Of a stretch of DNA of 64,000 nt, positions 26,335 through 34,829 are shown in pieces. Numbering within the stretch: the stretch's first letter is position 1; each line of letters starts with the position of its first letter. The notes below the pieces were generated by a model. It had not been told where the DNA came from, did no database searches, and saw only the letters and a list, made by a program, of their open reading frames with translations. Source of the stretch: Palsa-504 sp963744005. Lineage in GTDB: Bacteria > Actinomycetota > Actinomycetes > Streptosporangiales > Streptosporangiaceae. The DNA lies in the NCBI GenBank assembly GCA_963744005.1, contig CAVURU010000003.1, positions 1,550,001-1,614,000 of the forward strand, read 5' to 3'. The translations under genes and the position numbers were made by a program.

Positions 26335-26730
26335 CTAGTGCGAGAAGTGGCCCCGGTAGTACTCGAAGACGAAGCCGATCACGGCGAGGATCAGCAGCAT
26401 CGCGCCGATCAGGAACAGCCACCAGCCGACCGCGAAGCCGACCGAGGCGGTCGTGGCGCCGAGGGCCACGAACAGCGGCCACCAGCTGTGCGGGCTGAAG
26501 AACCCGATCTCGCCGGTGCCCTGCTCGATCTCGCCCTGGTTGTCGTCCTCGGGCCGCAGCGGCAGCCGGCGGCCGGTGAATAGCACGTAGAAGCCGGTCA
26601 GCACGGCCAGGCCGACCGCGAACGCCAGCGCGGCGGTGCCGGTGGTCTCCTTCGAGACATACCAGTACACGATGTCAGCGCCGGCGAAGAAGATGCCGCA
26701 GCCCAGGAAGAGCCAGCCTTCGACCTTCAT
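26335..26730 (-). CDS. ctaF: cytochrome c oxidase subunit IV, actinobacterial type
   Basis: Small accessory membrane subunit found in actinobacterial aa3 oxidases. The 131 residues have four hydrophobic helices: two at the N-terminus (MKVEGWLFLGCGIFFAGADIVYW and ALAFAVGLAVLTGFYVL, in part), an acidic loop (LRPEDDNQGEIEQ) and two at the C-terminus around FFSPHSWWPLFVALGATT and WWLFLIGAMLLILAVIGFVF. It ends YYRGHFSH. The start ATG at 26730 overlaps the ctaD stop (ATGA), so ctaC-ctaD-ctaF form a tightly coupled leftward operon. It converges on the response regulator with a nine-base gap. Confidence 0.95.
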   Translation of the reverse strand: MKVEGWLFLGCGIFFAGADIVYWYVSKETTGTAALAFAVGLAVLTGFYVLFTGRRLPLRPEDDNQGEIEQGTGEIGFFSPHSWWPLFVALGATTASVGFAVGWWLFLIGAMLLILAVIGFVFEYYRGHFSH

Positions 26731-28454
26731 GCGCTGATCTCCCCAACCTTGTTCTCGTGCGCGTCCTCGGGAGACGGGATGGTCTGCTCCAGGCCGAGCG
26801 ACTCACGGCCGGCCTTGATGTGCGGGTAGTGCAGCTCGAAGGCGGGCCGCTCGGACCGGATCCGCGGGATCCGGTAGAAGTTGTGCCGCGGCGGCGGGCA
26901 GGACGTGGCCCACTCCAGGGAGCTGCAGAAGCCCCACGGGTCCTCTTCGTCCACCCGCTCCCCGTACCGCCAGCTGACGTACACGGTCCACAGGAAGACC
27001 AGCACGGACAGGGCCAGCAGCCAGGAGCCGACGGTCGAGATGACGTTCAGCGTGGTCACGTTCCCCGGCAGGCCCGGGTAGTTGGCCGTGCGCCGCACCT
27101 GGCCCTCGACACCGGTCCAGTGCTGGACCAGGAACGTCATGTTGAAGCCGATGAACAGCAGCCAGAAGTTGAACTTGCCCAGCCGGGAGTTGAGCATGTG
27201 CCCGGTCATCTTCGGCCACCAGAAGTAGAAGCCGGCGAACATGGCGAACAGCACCGTCCCGGCCAGCACGTAGTGGAAGTGCGCCACCACGAAGTAGGAG
27301 TCCGAGACGGCGAAGTCCATCGGCGGGGAGGCCAGGATGATGCCGGTGATGCCGCCGAACAGGAAGATGACGAGGAACCCGACGGCGAACAGCATGGGCG
27401 GCTCGAAGGTGAGCGACCCGCGCCACATGGTGCCGACCCAGTTGAAGAACTTCACCCCGGTGGGCACCGCGATCAGGAACGTCATGAAGGAGAAGAAGGG
27501 CAGCAGCACCGCGCCGGTGGTGAACATGTGGTGCGCCCACACGGTCATCGACAGGCCCGCGATGGAGATCGTGGCGGCGATCAGCGTCTTGTAGCCGAAC
27601 AGCGGCTTGCGGCTGAACACCGGGAAGATCTCGGTGGCGATGCCGAAGAAGGGCAAGGCCAGGATGTACACCTCGGGATGGCCGAAGAACCAGAACAGGT
27701 TCTGCCACAAGATGGCGCCGCCGCTGCTGGCGTCGAAGACGTGCGAGCCGAGCCGGCGGTCGATCTCGAGCACGAGCAGCGCCGCGGCCAGCACCGGGAA
27801 GGCCATCAGCACCAGCATCGAGGTGAGCAGCGCGTTCCAGGTGAAGATCGGCATCCGGAACATCGTCATGCCCGGGGCCCGCATGCAGAAGATGGTGGTG
27901 ACGAAGTTGACCCCGCCGAGGATGGTGCCCAGGCCGGACAGCACCAGGCCCATGATCCACAGGTCGGCGCCCACGCCGGGCGAGTAGATCGCGCTGGTCA
28001 GCGGGGCGTAGGCGTACCAGCCGAAGGCGGCCGAGCCGCCCGGGGTGAGGAAGCTGGCCAGCAGGATCAGCCCGCCGAAGGTGAACATGTAGTAGCTGAG
28101 CAGGTTGAGCCGCGGGAAGGCCACGTCGGGGGCGCCGATCTGCAGCGGGACCAGCTCGTTGGCGAACCCGATGAACAGCGGCGTGGCGAACAGCAGCAGC
28201 ATCAGCGTGCCGTGCATGGTGAACAGCTCGTTGTACTGCTGGTCAGAGATGAAGTTCTGGTTCGGCCCGAGGAGCTGGATCCTCATCAGCAGGGCCATCA
28301 CCCCGGCGCACAGGAAGAAGAAGAACGAGGTGATGAGGTACATGTGACCGATGATCTTGTGATCGGTCGAGGACAGCCAGCCCTGCAGGACCAGCCCCTT
28401 GCTCTCGAGCCTGCGCTGCGGGGCGGCGGTAACCGGTTGCTCGATGGTGCTCAT
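26727..28454 (-). CDS. ctaD: cytochrome c oxidase subunit I
   Basis: Catalytic subunit of the aa3 oxidase. It holds heme a and the heme a3-CuB site where oxygen is reduced and protons are pumped. Twelve membrane helices are expected in 575 residues. Ligands are visible: heme a His in LFTMHGTLM; CuB His and the cross-linked Tyr in FFGHPEVYIL (near residue 250); the CuB His pair in WAHHMF (near 300); and the His pair for heme a3/heme a in VVAHFHYVLAG (near 385). The start is ATG at 28454 (MSTIEQPV), overlapping the ctaC stop by four bases; the longer frame to 28568 is not needed. The C-terminal tail is hydrophilic and acidic. Confidence 0.97.
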   Translation of the reverse strand: MSTIEQPVTAAPQRRLESKGLVLQGWLSSTDHKIIGHMYLITSFFFFLCAGVMALLMRIQLLGPNQNFISDQQYNELFTMHGTLMLLLFATPLFIGFANELVPLQIGAPDVAFPRLNLLSYYMFTFGGLILLASFLTPGGSAAFGWYAYAPLTSAIYSPGVGADLWIMGLVLSGLGTILGGVNFVTTIFCMRAPGMTMFRMPIFTWNALLTSMLVLMAFPVLAAALLVLEIDRRLGSHVFDASSGGAILWQNLFWFFGHPEVYILALPFFGIATEIFPVFSRKPLFGYKTLIAATISIAGLSMTVWAHHMFTTGAVLLPFFSFMTFLIAVPTGVKFFNWVGTMWRGSLTFEPPMLFAVGFLVIFLFGGITGIILASPPMDFAVSDSYFVVAHFHYVLAGTVLFAMFAGFYFWWPKMTGHMLNSRLGKFNFWLLFIGFNMTFLVQHWTGVEGQVRRTANYPGLPGNVTTLNVISTVGSWLLALSVLVFLWTVYVSWRYGERVDEEDPWGFCSSLEWATSCPPPRHNFYRIPRIRSERPAFELHYPHIKAGRESLGLEQTIPSPEDAHENKVGEISA

Positions 28455-29347
28455 TGCGCGCTCCCGGAAGTCTGCTGCGCCGCCTGCTCGGCGGCCATGT
28501 CGGCCTGGAACTGCTGCGGGGTCACAACCTTTACTGTGAACAGCATCTTGCTGTGGTAAACCCCGCACAGCTCACTGCAGTGCCCGAGGAAGGTCCCGGT
28601 CTGCGTGGCCGTGATCTGGAAGTGGTTCGGGTGGCCCGGGATGACGTCCCGCTTGTAGAGGAACTCCGGGACCCAGAAGGCGTGCAGCACGTCGACGGAG
28701 GTCAGGTTGAACTCGACCGTCTCCCCCGTCGGGATCTCCAGGACCGGCAGCGGGCCGTTCCCGTTCATGTTGCCCGTGTTGGTCACGTGGTACTGCGGGT
28801 AGTTGAACTGCCAGCTCCACTGGAAGCCGAGCACGTTCACCTGGACGTCAGGCTTGGAGGAGACCGCGTCGAGGTAGTTCTCGTCCTTGGCCGTGTAGTA
28901 GAAGAGGATCGCGATCAGCACGAACGGCACGGCCGTGTACATGATCTCGATCGGCATGTTGTAACGCGCCTGCGGCGGCAGCCGGTCGCTGCGCTTGCGG
29001 TGGAAGATCACCGCCCACAGGATCATGCCCCAGACCAGGATGCCGACAGCCATGCCGGCGATCCAGGAGCCCTGCCAGATGGTGATGACCGTCTTCCCCT
29101 GCTCGGTAATCGGGTTGGGGAAGCCAATACGGGTGAACTGGTTATTCGCGCACCCGGTCAGGCCGAGGACGACAAGCACCAGCGCGGCCGTCATGCCCAG
29201 CGCGCGTGCGCGCCGCACCCGGCGGGGACCAGGGGACACAGGTCTTGGCGAACCCTGTCCGTCGTGATCGTCAGTCAAGGCGAGGGCCTTCCTCGGTTCT
29301 GCTACAGCGTGTCGTGCAAACAGTATCGCGCGCCGCCGCTGCGGCAT
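28451..29347 (-). CDS. ctaC: cytochrome c oxidase subunit II
   Basis: CuA-bearing subunit that receives electrons from QcrC. A lipoprotein-type signal ends at LGLTGCANN (near residue 66), preceded by a basic RRVRRARALGM region. Two membrane helices follow (about 85-112 and 130-155, the second around AVPFVLIAILFYYTA). The cupredoxin domain contains the aromatic electron-entry patch FQWSWQFNY and the CuA site GHCSELCGVYHSKM (near residue 265). Length is 298 from the ATG at 29347. The leader before the signal is long, so an internal start, for example the TTG at LTDDHDG, is quite possible. It is the first gene of the leftward ctaC-ctaD-ctaF operon. Confidence 0.95.
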   Translation of the reverse strand: MPQRRRAILFARHAVAEPRKALALTDDHDGQGSPRPVSPGPRRVRRARALGMTAALVLVVLGLTGCANNQFTRIGFPNPITEQGKTVITIWQGSWIAGMAVGILVWGMILWAVIFHRKRSDRLPPQARYNMPIEIMYTAVPFVLIAILFYYTAKDENYLDAVSSKPDVQVNVLGFQWSWQFNYPQYHVTNTGNMNGNGPLPVLEIPTGETVEFNLTSVDVLHAFWVPEFLYKRDVIPGHPNHFQITATQTGTFLGHCSELCGVYHSKMLFTVKVVTPQQFQADMAAEQAAQQTSGSAQ

Positions 29348-29423
29348 CTAGGACCCCCACATGTTTGCGTCATCTTTGTGCCCCGGCACGCGTACCAGGA
29401 CCGGGGCCGGGCATGATGCAGCT

Positions 29424-29780
29424 ATGACCGGACGCCGGCTGCGCTTGTTCGGCCGCGGGTCCGGGTCGCGCCACCCGGACCGCGGCCCGCTCGCCGCCGG
29501 TCCCGCCGTGGCCCCGGAGCCCGAACGGACGGTGGCTCGAGCGGACGGCCTGTCCCCCGTGCTCACCATCGACGCACTCGGCCGCAAGTGCCCCATCCCG
29601 ATCATCATGCTCGCCGAGCAGATCCGGGACGTGCCGCTGGGCGCGATCGTCGCGGTGCTGGCCGACGACCCGGCGGCGTACACCGACGTGCCGTCCTGGT
29701 GCGTGATGAAGGCGCATGAGTTCGCCGGATACGACGAGCTGGCCCGCGGCTGGGCACTGTATATCCGGCGCGCGGTCTGA
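29424..29780 (+). CDS. TusA-family sulfurtransferase-like protein with N-terminal extension
   Basis: A small protein of the TusA/SirA/YedF fold, which carries persulfide sulfur on a cysteine for tRNA thiolation, cofactor synthesis or sulfur oxidation. The signature is LGRKCPIPIIMLAEQI (CPxP, near residue 59). The rest of the fold follows: VAVLADDPAAYTDVPSWC and YDELARGWALYIRRAV. Residues 1-45 are a basic, Pro/Gly-rich extension absent from E. coli TusA. The ATG at 29424 was chosen over an upstream frame start at 29361. It is divergent from ctaC and convergent with the CtaG-like gene (seven-base gap). The sulfur acceptor is unknown; a link to oxidase metal-centre assembly is speculation. Confidence 0.82.
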   Translation: MTGRRLRLFGRGSGSRHPDRGPLAAGPAVAPEPERTVARADGLSPVLTIDALGRKCPIPIIMLAEQIRDVPLGAIVAVLADDPAAYTDVPSWCVMKAHEFAGYDELARGWALYIRRAV

Positions 29781-29787
29781 GGCCTGC

Positions 29788-30804
29788 TCAGCCGCGCCGG
29801 AAGCGGGACGTGAAGCGGGGATCGCTCTCCCACCACAGCGGCTGCTGCGCCTCGGCCTGCTGGCCCTGGCCCTCGCTGTCCGCGCGCGGGGGCGGATTAG
29901 CCTCGAGCTCCGCGTCCCGGGCGTCGAGCTCGGCGTCGATCCGGGCCGCGTCCGACTCGTCCTCGCGCATCATGTGGATGAGCTGCGCGGCCAGGAAGGG
30001 CAGCCCGACCAGGTCGCCGAGGACCCACAGCACGCCGCCGCCGAGGATCTGGTCGGTGGTCAGGCTGGGCCCCCAGGGCCGGGCCAGGGCGTGGTAGTAG
30101 GCGGCACCGAGGAGGTTCTGGTCGGCGATGACGGCGATGCCGAAGAACGCGTCCCCGATGACCTCCGCGCCGGTGATCCACATCGAGACCCCGTAGGGGT
30201 ACTCCTTGGGGACCGGGTCCACGCGCAGCAGCGTCCAGAAAAACAGGTAGCCGGGGAGCATCAGCACCACGTAGGTCAGCTCGCGCAGGCCCACGCTGTG
30301 GAAGAACCCGGTGTACCAGGACGTGAAGTACATCACGAACGGCACGCCGATCAGGGCGAAGGTGGTGATGGCGGGGAAGAAGACGATCCGCGCGGGCAGC
30401 GAGCGGATGCCCGCCACGAGCCGCTGGCCGGCCCGCGGGAAGACCGCGGCGAACAGGGTGACCGGGCGGCCCAGGGCCAGGAACAGCGGCACGACCAGGA
30501 CCAGCAAAACGGTCTGCACGGCCCGGGCGTAGAACAGCACCGGGGTGTAGACGCCGACCCAGGACATGGTGGCGATGACCAGGAAGCCGAGGCCGAGGCC
30601 GCAGAACCAGACGGGCCGGGCCGCCGGCCAGTCCCGGACCCGCCGGACCGCGGCCAGGTAGCCGCCGCCGAGGATCAGGATCAGGATCAGCATCCACGGG
30701 TCGAGCGTCCACTGGGTCAGCGCCCGGGTCACGGTCAGCTCGGGCGGGCCGTGATACCCGGAGGCGAGAGCACCGGCCAGACCGGACGCGCCCAGGTTCG
30801 TCAT
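29788..30804 (-). CDS. cytochrome c oxidase assembly protein, CtaG (caa3-type) family
   Basis: Integral membrane protein of the caa3_CtaG family, thought to help copper or subunit assembly of heme-copper oxidases. The 338 residues contain about seven hydrophobic segments, including PWMLILILILGGGYLAAV, VQTVLLVLVVPLFLALGRPV, IVFFPAITTFALIGVPFVM and LTYVVLMLPGYLFFWTLL. Conserved polar positions include WYTGFFHSVG and PWGPSLTTDQILGGGVLW. The C-terminal 60 residues are charged and cytosolic (EDESDAARIDAELDARDAEL). ATG at 30804 is preferred; an in-frame GTG lies three codons upstream. Its placement beside the aa3 genes supports the assembly role. Confidence 0.9.
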   Translation of the reverse strand: MTNLGASGLAGALASGYHGPPELTVTRALTQWTLDPWMLILILILGGGYLAAVRRVRDWPAARPVWFCGLGLGFLVIATMSWVGVYTPVLFYARAVQTVLLVLVVPLFLALGRPVTLFAAVFPRAGQRLVAGIRSLPARIVFFPAITTFALIGVPFVMYFTSWYTGFFHSVGLRELTYVVLMLPGYLFFWTLLRVDPVPKEYPYGVSMWITGAEVIGDAFFGIAVIADQNLLGAAYYHALARPWGPSLTTDQILGGGVLWVLGDLVGLPFLAAQLIHMMREDESDAARIDAELDARDAELEANPPPRADSEGQGQQAEAQQPLWWESDPRFTSRFRRG

Positions 30805-30873
30805 GGCTGCCACGCTACCGCGACCGCGCTGGGCCGGTTCGCTGGGCCGGTTCCCCGGCCGGGGCGGGGATGC

Positions 30874-31536
30874 TCAGGAGGAGCTGGTCGCGCCGGCCTG
30901 GACCGTGGTGATGAACAGGGTCTGGACCGGCTTGCTGCAGGTCTGCGACGCGTTGGGCAGGTAGAAGGAGGCCGTCTGGTTGGGCGGGAAGACCCGCAGG
31001 TTGGCGGCCTTGACCGGGCTGCAGGTGGAGGCCGGGAAGTTCAGCGCGTCCACGATCTGCAGCGACGCGTTCGCGACGGCGCCCGGGGCCAGCGTGACGA
31101 CCTTCACGGGCCTGGTGGTGACGCGCTTGGCGGCCAGGCCGATCTGGTTGTACGGCGAGGCCGTCGTCAGCGAGACGCCCGGGTAGCCGTACAGCGTGCA
31201 GGTGGCGCCGGAGGTGTTGGTGAAGTCGAGGGTCACGTACACGCCGCCGGCGTAGCCGTCGCTGCCGCCCTGGGTGACCTTCAGGCCGCTGGACGCGCAG
31301 GCCGGGGGCCCGGTCACGGGCGGGGAGGACGATGCGGCCGGCGCGGTGGCGGTGACCGTGGTGGTCGCGACGGACGGGCTGGCGGCGGCCGAGGATGAGC
31401 TGGACGACGAGCAGCCCGCCAGGGCCAGGCAGGCCAGGGCCGCAGCCGCGCCTCCCGCCTTGGCCAGGGCGGCCGGGGCCATCACCCGGCGGCCGGCCTG
31501 CCGCCCGTCACCTGAACGCTCGCTGGTTGCCAACAC
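30874..31536 (-). CDS. DUF4232 lipoprotein
   Basis: Exported lipoprotein of unknown function. The N-terminus has a basic region, a hydrophobic stretch (AAALACLALAGC) and a lipobox with the lipidated Cys near residue 42. A Ser/Ala/Thr-rich linker runs to about residue 80. The DUF4232 domain holds two pairs of cysteines (PPACASSGLKV, TCTLYGYPGV, STCSPVKAAN, QTCSKPV) that probably form disulfides, in an immunoglobulin-like fold with YVTLDFTNTSGATC. Length 220 is usual. The GTG at 31536 gives a 25-residue basic leader; a GTG at the VMAPAAL position is an alternative. Such proteins are common on actinobacterial surfaces with no settled role. Confidence 0.87.
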   Translation of the reverse strand: MLATSERSGDGRQAGRRVMAPAALAKAGGAAAALACLALAGCSSSSSSSAAASPSVATTTVTATAPAASSSPPVTGPPACASSGLKVTQGGSDGYAGGVYVTLDFTNTSGATCTLYGYPGVSLTTASPYNQIGLAAKRVTTRPVKVVTLAPGAVANASLQIVDALNFPASTCSPVKAANLRVFPPNQTASFYLPNASQTCSKPVQTLFITTVQAGATSSS

Positions 31537-31635
31537 GCCGTGCCTCCCGTCCCGCGGCGCCGTGCGCGCCGTCCAGCAATTATGACGGCCGGGCAGGCCA
31601 GACGGTTGGTACCCGGCCGCCGGCGCGGCGCGGGG

Positions 31636-32604
31636 CTAGTCGGGCAGGAAGGCGGTGATCTCGTCGGCCGCGGCCGGCCCGTAGGCGGTGGCCAGGCGCT
31701 CGGTCACGGTGGCGGGCTTCAGCTCGTACTCCTGGGTGCCGACGGTCTCCAGCGCGTGCACGGCCAGCAGGTTGCCGAGCTGCGCGGCGCGTTCCAGCGA
31801 CAGGCCCCAGGACACGGCGGACAAGAAGCCGGACCGGAAGGCGTCTCCGGCGCCGGTCGGCTCGGCCATCTGGGCGTCAGCCAGCCCGGGAACCTCGATC
31901 GTCGGCTGGCCGTGCTGCTCGATCCGCGCCCCGTCGGCGCCCAGGGTGGTGACCCGGATGCCGACGTGGCCGAGGACCTCGGCCGGGGTGTACCCGGTCT
32001 TCTGCTCGATCAGCGCGGCCTCGTACTCGTTCGAGAACAGGTAGGCGGCGCCGTCCACCAGCTCGTGCACATCCGGGCCCTCGAACCGGGCCAGCTGCCA
32101 GGAGGTGTCGGCGATGAAGGGCAGGCCCAGCTTGCGGCACTGGCTGGTGAAGCTGAGCATGGCCTCAGGGTCGGTCGCCCCGATGAGGACGAGATCGCAG
32201 CGGTCAGCCAGCCCGTCGAGCTCGATCTGGGCGTCCTCGCTCATCGCGCCCGCGTAGAACGAGGCGATCTGGTTACCGACCAGGTCGGTGGTGGCCACGA
32301 ACCGGGCGGTGTGGTGCAGCGCCGATTCGCGCACCCCGCTGGTGTCCACCCCGTGCTGTTCCAGCCAGGTGCGGTACTCGGCGAAGTCCGGCCCGACGCT
32401 GCCGATCAGGATCGGCCGCACGCCGAGGCAGGCCAGCCCGAAGGCGATGTTCGCGGCCACGCCGCCGCGCCTGATCTGCAGCTCGTCGACGAGAAAGGAC
32501 AACGCCACCTTGTCCAGCTTGTCCGCCACGAACTGGTCGGCGAACTTGCCGGGGAACGTCATCAGGTGGTCGGTCGCGATCGACCCAGTGACGGCGATGC
32601 GCAC
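31636..32604 (-). CDS. adenosine kinase, PfkB family (mycobacterial AdoK type)
   Basis: Phosphorylates adenosine to AMP for purine salvage. The sequence starts MRIAVTGSIATDHLMTFPGK and follows the M. tuberculosis AdoK pattern: RRGGVAANIAFGLACLG (substrate glycine motif), IASFYAGAMSED, and the PfkB signature EPTGAGDAFRSGFL with the catalytic Asp (near residue 250). Length 322 matches. An IscA/HesB gene sits just upstream, 25 bases away on the same strand, as in mycobacteria. The start ATG at 32604 is directly before the first beta strand. Ribokinase-like side activities are common in the family, but the close pattern match to AdoK favours adenosine. Confidence 0.9.
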   Translation of the reverse strand: MRIAVTGSIATDHLMTFPGKFADQFVADKLDKVALSFLVDELQIRRGGVAANIAFGLACLGVRPILIGSVGPDFAEYRTWLEQHGVDTSGVRESALHHTARFVATTDLVGNQIASFYAGAMSEDAQIELDGLADRCDLVLIGATDPEAMLSFTSQCRKLGLPFIADTSWQLARFEGPDVHELVDGAAYLFSNEYEAALIEQKTGYTPAEVLGHVGIRVTTLGADGARIEQHGQPTIEVPGLADAQMAEPTGAGDAFRSGFLSAVSWGLSLERAAQLGNLLAVHALETVGTQEYELKPATVTERLATAYGPAAADEITAFLPD

Positions 32605-32629
32605 GATGAAGTTAGGTTGTCGTCGTGCG

Positions 32630-32980
32630 TCAGTGGAAGGAGTCGCCGCAGGCGCAGGAACCCGTCGCGTTGGGGTTGTCGATCGTGAAGCCCTGCTTCT
32701 CGATCGTGTCGACGAAGTCGATGGTGGCGCCCATCAGGTACGGGGCGCTCATCTTGTCGGTCACGACCTCGACGCCGCCGCTGAACGCGTTGACGATGTC
32801 GCCGTCGATGCTCCGCTCGTCGAAGTAGAGCTGGTAGCGGAGACCGGAGCAGCCACCGGGCTGAACCGCGATGCGCAGCCGCAGGTCGTCCCGGCCCTCC
32901 TGGGAGAGCAGCGAGCCCACCTTGGCCGCGGCGACGTCGGTGAGGATGACACCCTGCGCGGTCTCTTGCTGAACAGTCAC
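32630..32980 (-). CDS. erpA: iron-sulfur cluster insertion protein, HesB/IscA (ErpA) type
   Basis: A-type carrier that delivers Fe-S clusters to target enzymes. The three conserved cysteines are present: Cys in QPGGCSGLRYQLYFDE (near residue 51) and two in GSCACGDSFH at the C-terminus. The N-terminal ILTDVAAAKVGSLLSQEG matches the family. The 116-residue length is normal. Start is ATG at 32980 (MTVQQETAQ) after an AGGAGCTAAC ribosome binding site. It is first in an apparent two-gene leftward unit with the adenosine kinase. The 131 bp upstream (32981-33111) should hold the promoter. It probably supports the Rieske centre and other Fe-S proteins, though that link is general. Confidence 0.93.
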   Translation of the reverse strand: MTVQQETAQGVILTDVAAAKVGSLLSQEGRDDLRLRIAVQPGGCSGLRYQLYFDERSIDGDIVNAFSGGVEVVTDKMSAPYLMGATIDFVDTIEKQGFTIDNPNATGSCACGDSFH

Positions 32981-33111
32981 GTTAGCTCCTGACGGGTCTT
33001 AGTGCCCCATACTTCCGGGGTGGGCATGCACCCACGTGCATTCCCAACATTATTAGGTGGATACGCATTCCGGCCACCCCACCTTGTCGGTGAGTCGTGG
33101 CTCACAGGCCG

Positions 33112-33693
33112 CTAGACACCGGGGGCGCCCCAGACGGGGAACCACCGGGTCAGGTCGGCCTCCCACTTGAGGTCGTCGCCGATGTCCCCCTTGACCTGCA
33201 GTTCCAGCGCGTTGTCGCGGCGCTCGCCGTCGAGCGGCGCGAAGGGGTAGAACGTGCCCCGCTTGTACAGGTAGATCAGCGCCAGGCGGCGCTCCCGCTC
33301 GTCGCGGAAGGCGACCAGGGTGCACAGCAGCTGCGGGCCGAACCCGGCGTCCACCAGCGAGGAGTTGACCGCGTGCAGGTCGGTGACCAGCTGGTCGACC
33401 TGATCGGACATGCGCGAGCTGACCAGCCAGGTGAAACCGAAGGAATCCTCGGTCACCTCGACCGGCAGCGTGCCGTCCTGGCCCGCGCTCATGTTGAGCA
33501 GGTCCTGCACGTCCTTCTGGACGTCGCTGAAGGACCGGCCCTCGACCTGCCGGAAGCAGACCGAGCCGGAGCCGGTCGGCTTGAACCCGGTGCCGGCCTC
33601 CAGCGTGATGGCCGCCGACGGCAGCGCGAACAGGTCGTCCAGCTTGGGCTGGACCGGCTTACTACGGCCCAGCAGGGTGTCCAGGAAGCCCAC
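33112..33693 (-). CDS. pspAB: PspA-associated protein PspAB
   Basis: Partner protein of the actinobacterial phage-shock (membrane stress) system. The 193-residue soluble protein begins MGFLDTLLGRSKPVQPKLDD, then FALPSAAITLEAGTGFKP, and has GSVCFRQVEGRSFSDV, FGFTWLVSSRMSDQVDQL and YLYKRGTFYPFAPLDGERRD. The genes pspA, pspAA, htpX and this one follow each other on the same strand, the layout used to name the family. The gap to htpX is eight bases, so the two are co-transcribed. No membrane segment is seen. Its biochemical action is not known; it probably acts with HtpX and PspA on damaged membrane or misfolded membrane proteins. Confidence 0.88.
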   Translation of the reverse strand: MGFLDTLLGRSKPVQPKLDDLFALPSAAITLEAGTGFKPTGSGSVCFRQVEGRSFSDVQKDVQDLLNMSAGQDGTLPVEVTEDSFGFTWLVSSRMSDQVDQLVTDLHAVNSSLVDAGFGPQLLCTLVAFRDERERRLALIYLYKRGTFYPFAPLDGERRDNALELQVKGDIGDDLKWEADLTRWFPVWGAPGV

Positions 33694-33701
33694 GGTCCCG
33701 C

Positions 33702-34655
33702 CTACCCGGCCTGGTTGAGCTGACGCTGGACCTTGTCCAGCTCGGCCAGCCGGCGCTCGAGGCTCGGATGGGTAGAGAAGATGGCGGACAGGCTCGACCC
33801 GCCGCCCCGCAGGCTCATGGCCGGGGCGAAGAAGAACGCGTTCAGCGGCTCGGCGGTGCGCAGGTCCTTGGTCGGGATCTTGCCTATGTCCCCGGTGACC
33901 TTGATCAGCGCGCTCTTCAGCGCGCTGGGCCGGCCGGTGAGCAGGGCACCGCTTCGGTCTGCGGCCAGCTCGCGGTAGCGGGACAGCAGCCGGATGAGCA
34001 GGAAGCTGATCGCGTAGACGACGATGCTGACGGCCATGATGATGAAGAACAGGTAGCCGGCGTTGCTGTTGTTGTCATTGCTGCTGCGGCCGCCGCCGCC
34101 GAACAGCTCGCCGTAGAACGAGAACCTGATGAGCAGCGCGGCCACGATGGCCAGGAACGAGGCGATGGTCATCACCTGGACGTCCTTGTGGGCCACGTGG
34201 GACAGCTCGTGCGCGATGACGCCCTCGAGCTCGTCGTCGTCCAGCTTGTTCATCAGGCTGGTGGTCACGCAGAGCACCGACTTGTCGGCGTTGCGCCCGG
34301 TGGCGAAGGCGTTGGGCAGCGGGCTGTCGGCGATGGCCACCCGCGGCTTGGACATGTCAGCCAGCGCGCAGACACGGTCCACGATCCCGTGCAGCTGGGG
34401 CGCCTCTTGCGGGCTGACCTCACGCGCGCCGGCGGTGCTGAGCGCGATCTTGTCCGAGTAGAACAGCGAGCCGATCGCGAAGCCGCCCCCGAGAACCAGC
34501 GCGAACAGCACGATGATGCCGTCCGACGCATGGGTAGCCGCCCCGATCCCGATGATCGCAGCGACGAATCCGACAAACACGAGCCCAAGCAGGAACATCG
34601 TCGCGGTCATCCGCACCGACAGCCCCCGGTCAGGCGCATACCTGGTACGCGCCAT
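33702..34655 (-). CDS. htpX: membrane zinc metalloprotease HtpX
   Basis: M48-family protease that degrades misfolded or excess membrane proteins, with its active site on the cytosolic face. Two N-terminal helices (about residues 15-38 and 42-62) are followed by the zinc motif VIAHELSHVAHKD (HEXXH, near residue 145), two further helices (about 155-180 and 195-225) and the third zinc ligand region SRYRELAADRSGALLTG with Glu. The end has THPSLERRLAELDKVQ. Length 317 is normal. Start is ATG at 34655. The gene lies within the Psp module, separated from pspAA by a 174-bp gap with a hairpin, so it may have its own promoter. Confidence 0.94.
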   Translation of the reverse strand: MARTRYAPDRGLSVRMTATMFLLGLVFVGFVAAIIGIGAATHASDGIIVLFALVLGGGFAIGSLFYSDKIALSTAGAREVSPQEAPQLHGIVDRVCALADMSKPRVAIADSPLPNAFATGRNADKSVLCVTTSLMNKLDDDELEGVIAHELSHVAHKDVQVMTIASFLAIVAALLIRFSFYGELFGGGGRSSNDNNSNAGYLFFIIMAVSIVVYAISFLLIRLLSRYRELAADRSGALLTGRPSALKSALIKVTGDIGKIPTKDLRTAEPLNAFFFAPAMSLRGGGSSLSAIFSTHPSLERRLAELDKVQRQLNQAG

Positions 34656-34805
34656 GTGGCGCCACCTCCGATTCGGCCCCCGCCGGCATCCCCGACGGGT
34701 GCCTCCAGCACTCCCTTGTTACTGAACTGTATCCGACCGACGCTGAGCCTAGGCTGAACGTTGCCCGCAGGTCCGCCTAGCGCTCCCCCGGGCACCGGCG
34801 ACGGT

Positions 34806-34822
34806 CCGGGCCACGGGCCCGG
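34806..34822 (-). terminator. hairpin between pspAA and htpX
   Basis: Seven-base perfect stem (ccgggcc / ggcccgg) with a three-base loop, starting eight bases past the pspAA stop on the minus strand. It could cut transcription between pspA-pspAA and htpX-pspAB or stabilise the upstream mRNA. The remaining 150 bases of the gap (34656-34805) show no other clear signal. Confidence 0.4.
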
Positions 34823-34829
34823 CCCGGAT

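Noticed and set aside
26757..28559. 600-codon open frame opposite ctaD
   Set aside because: Shadow of ctaD, which has all copper and heme ligands.
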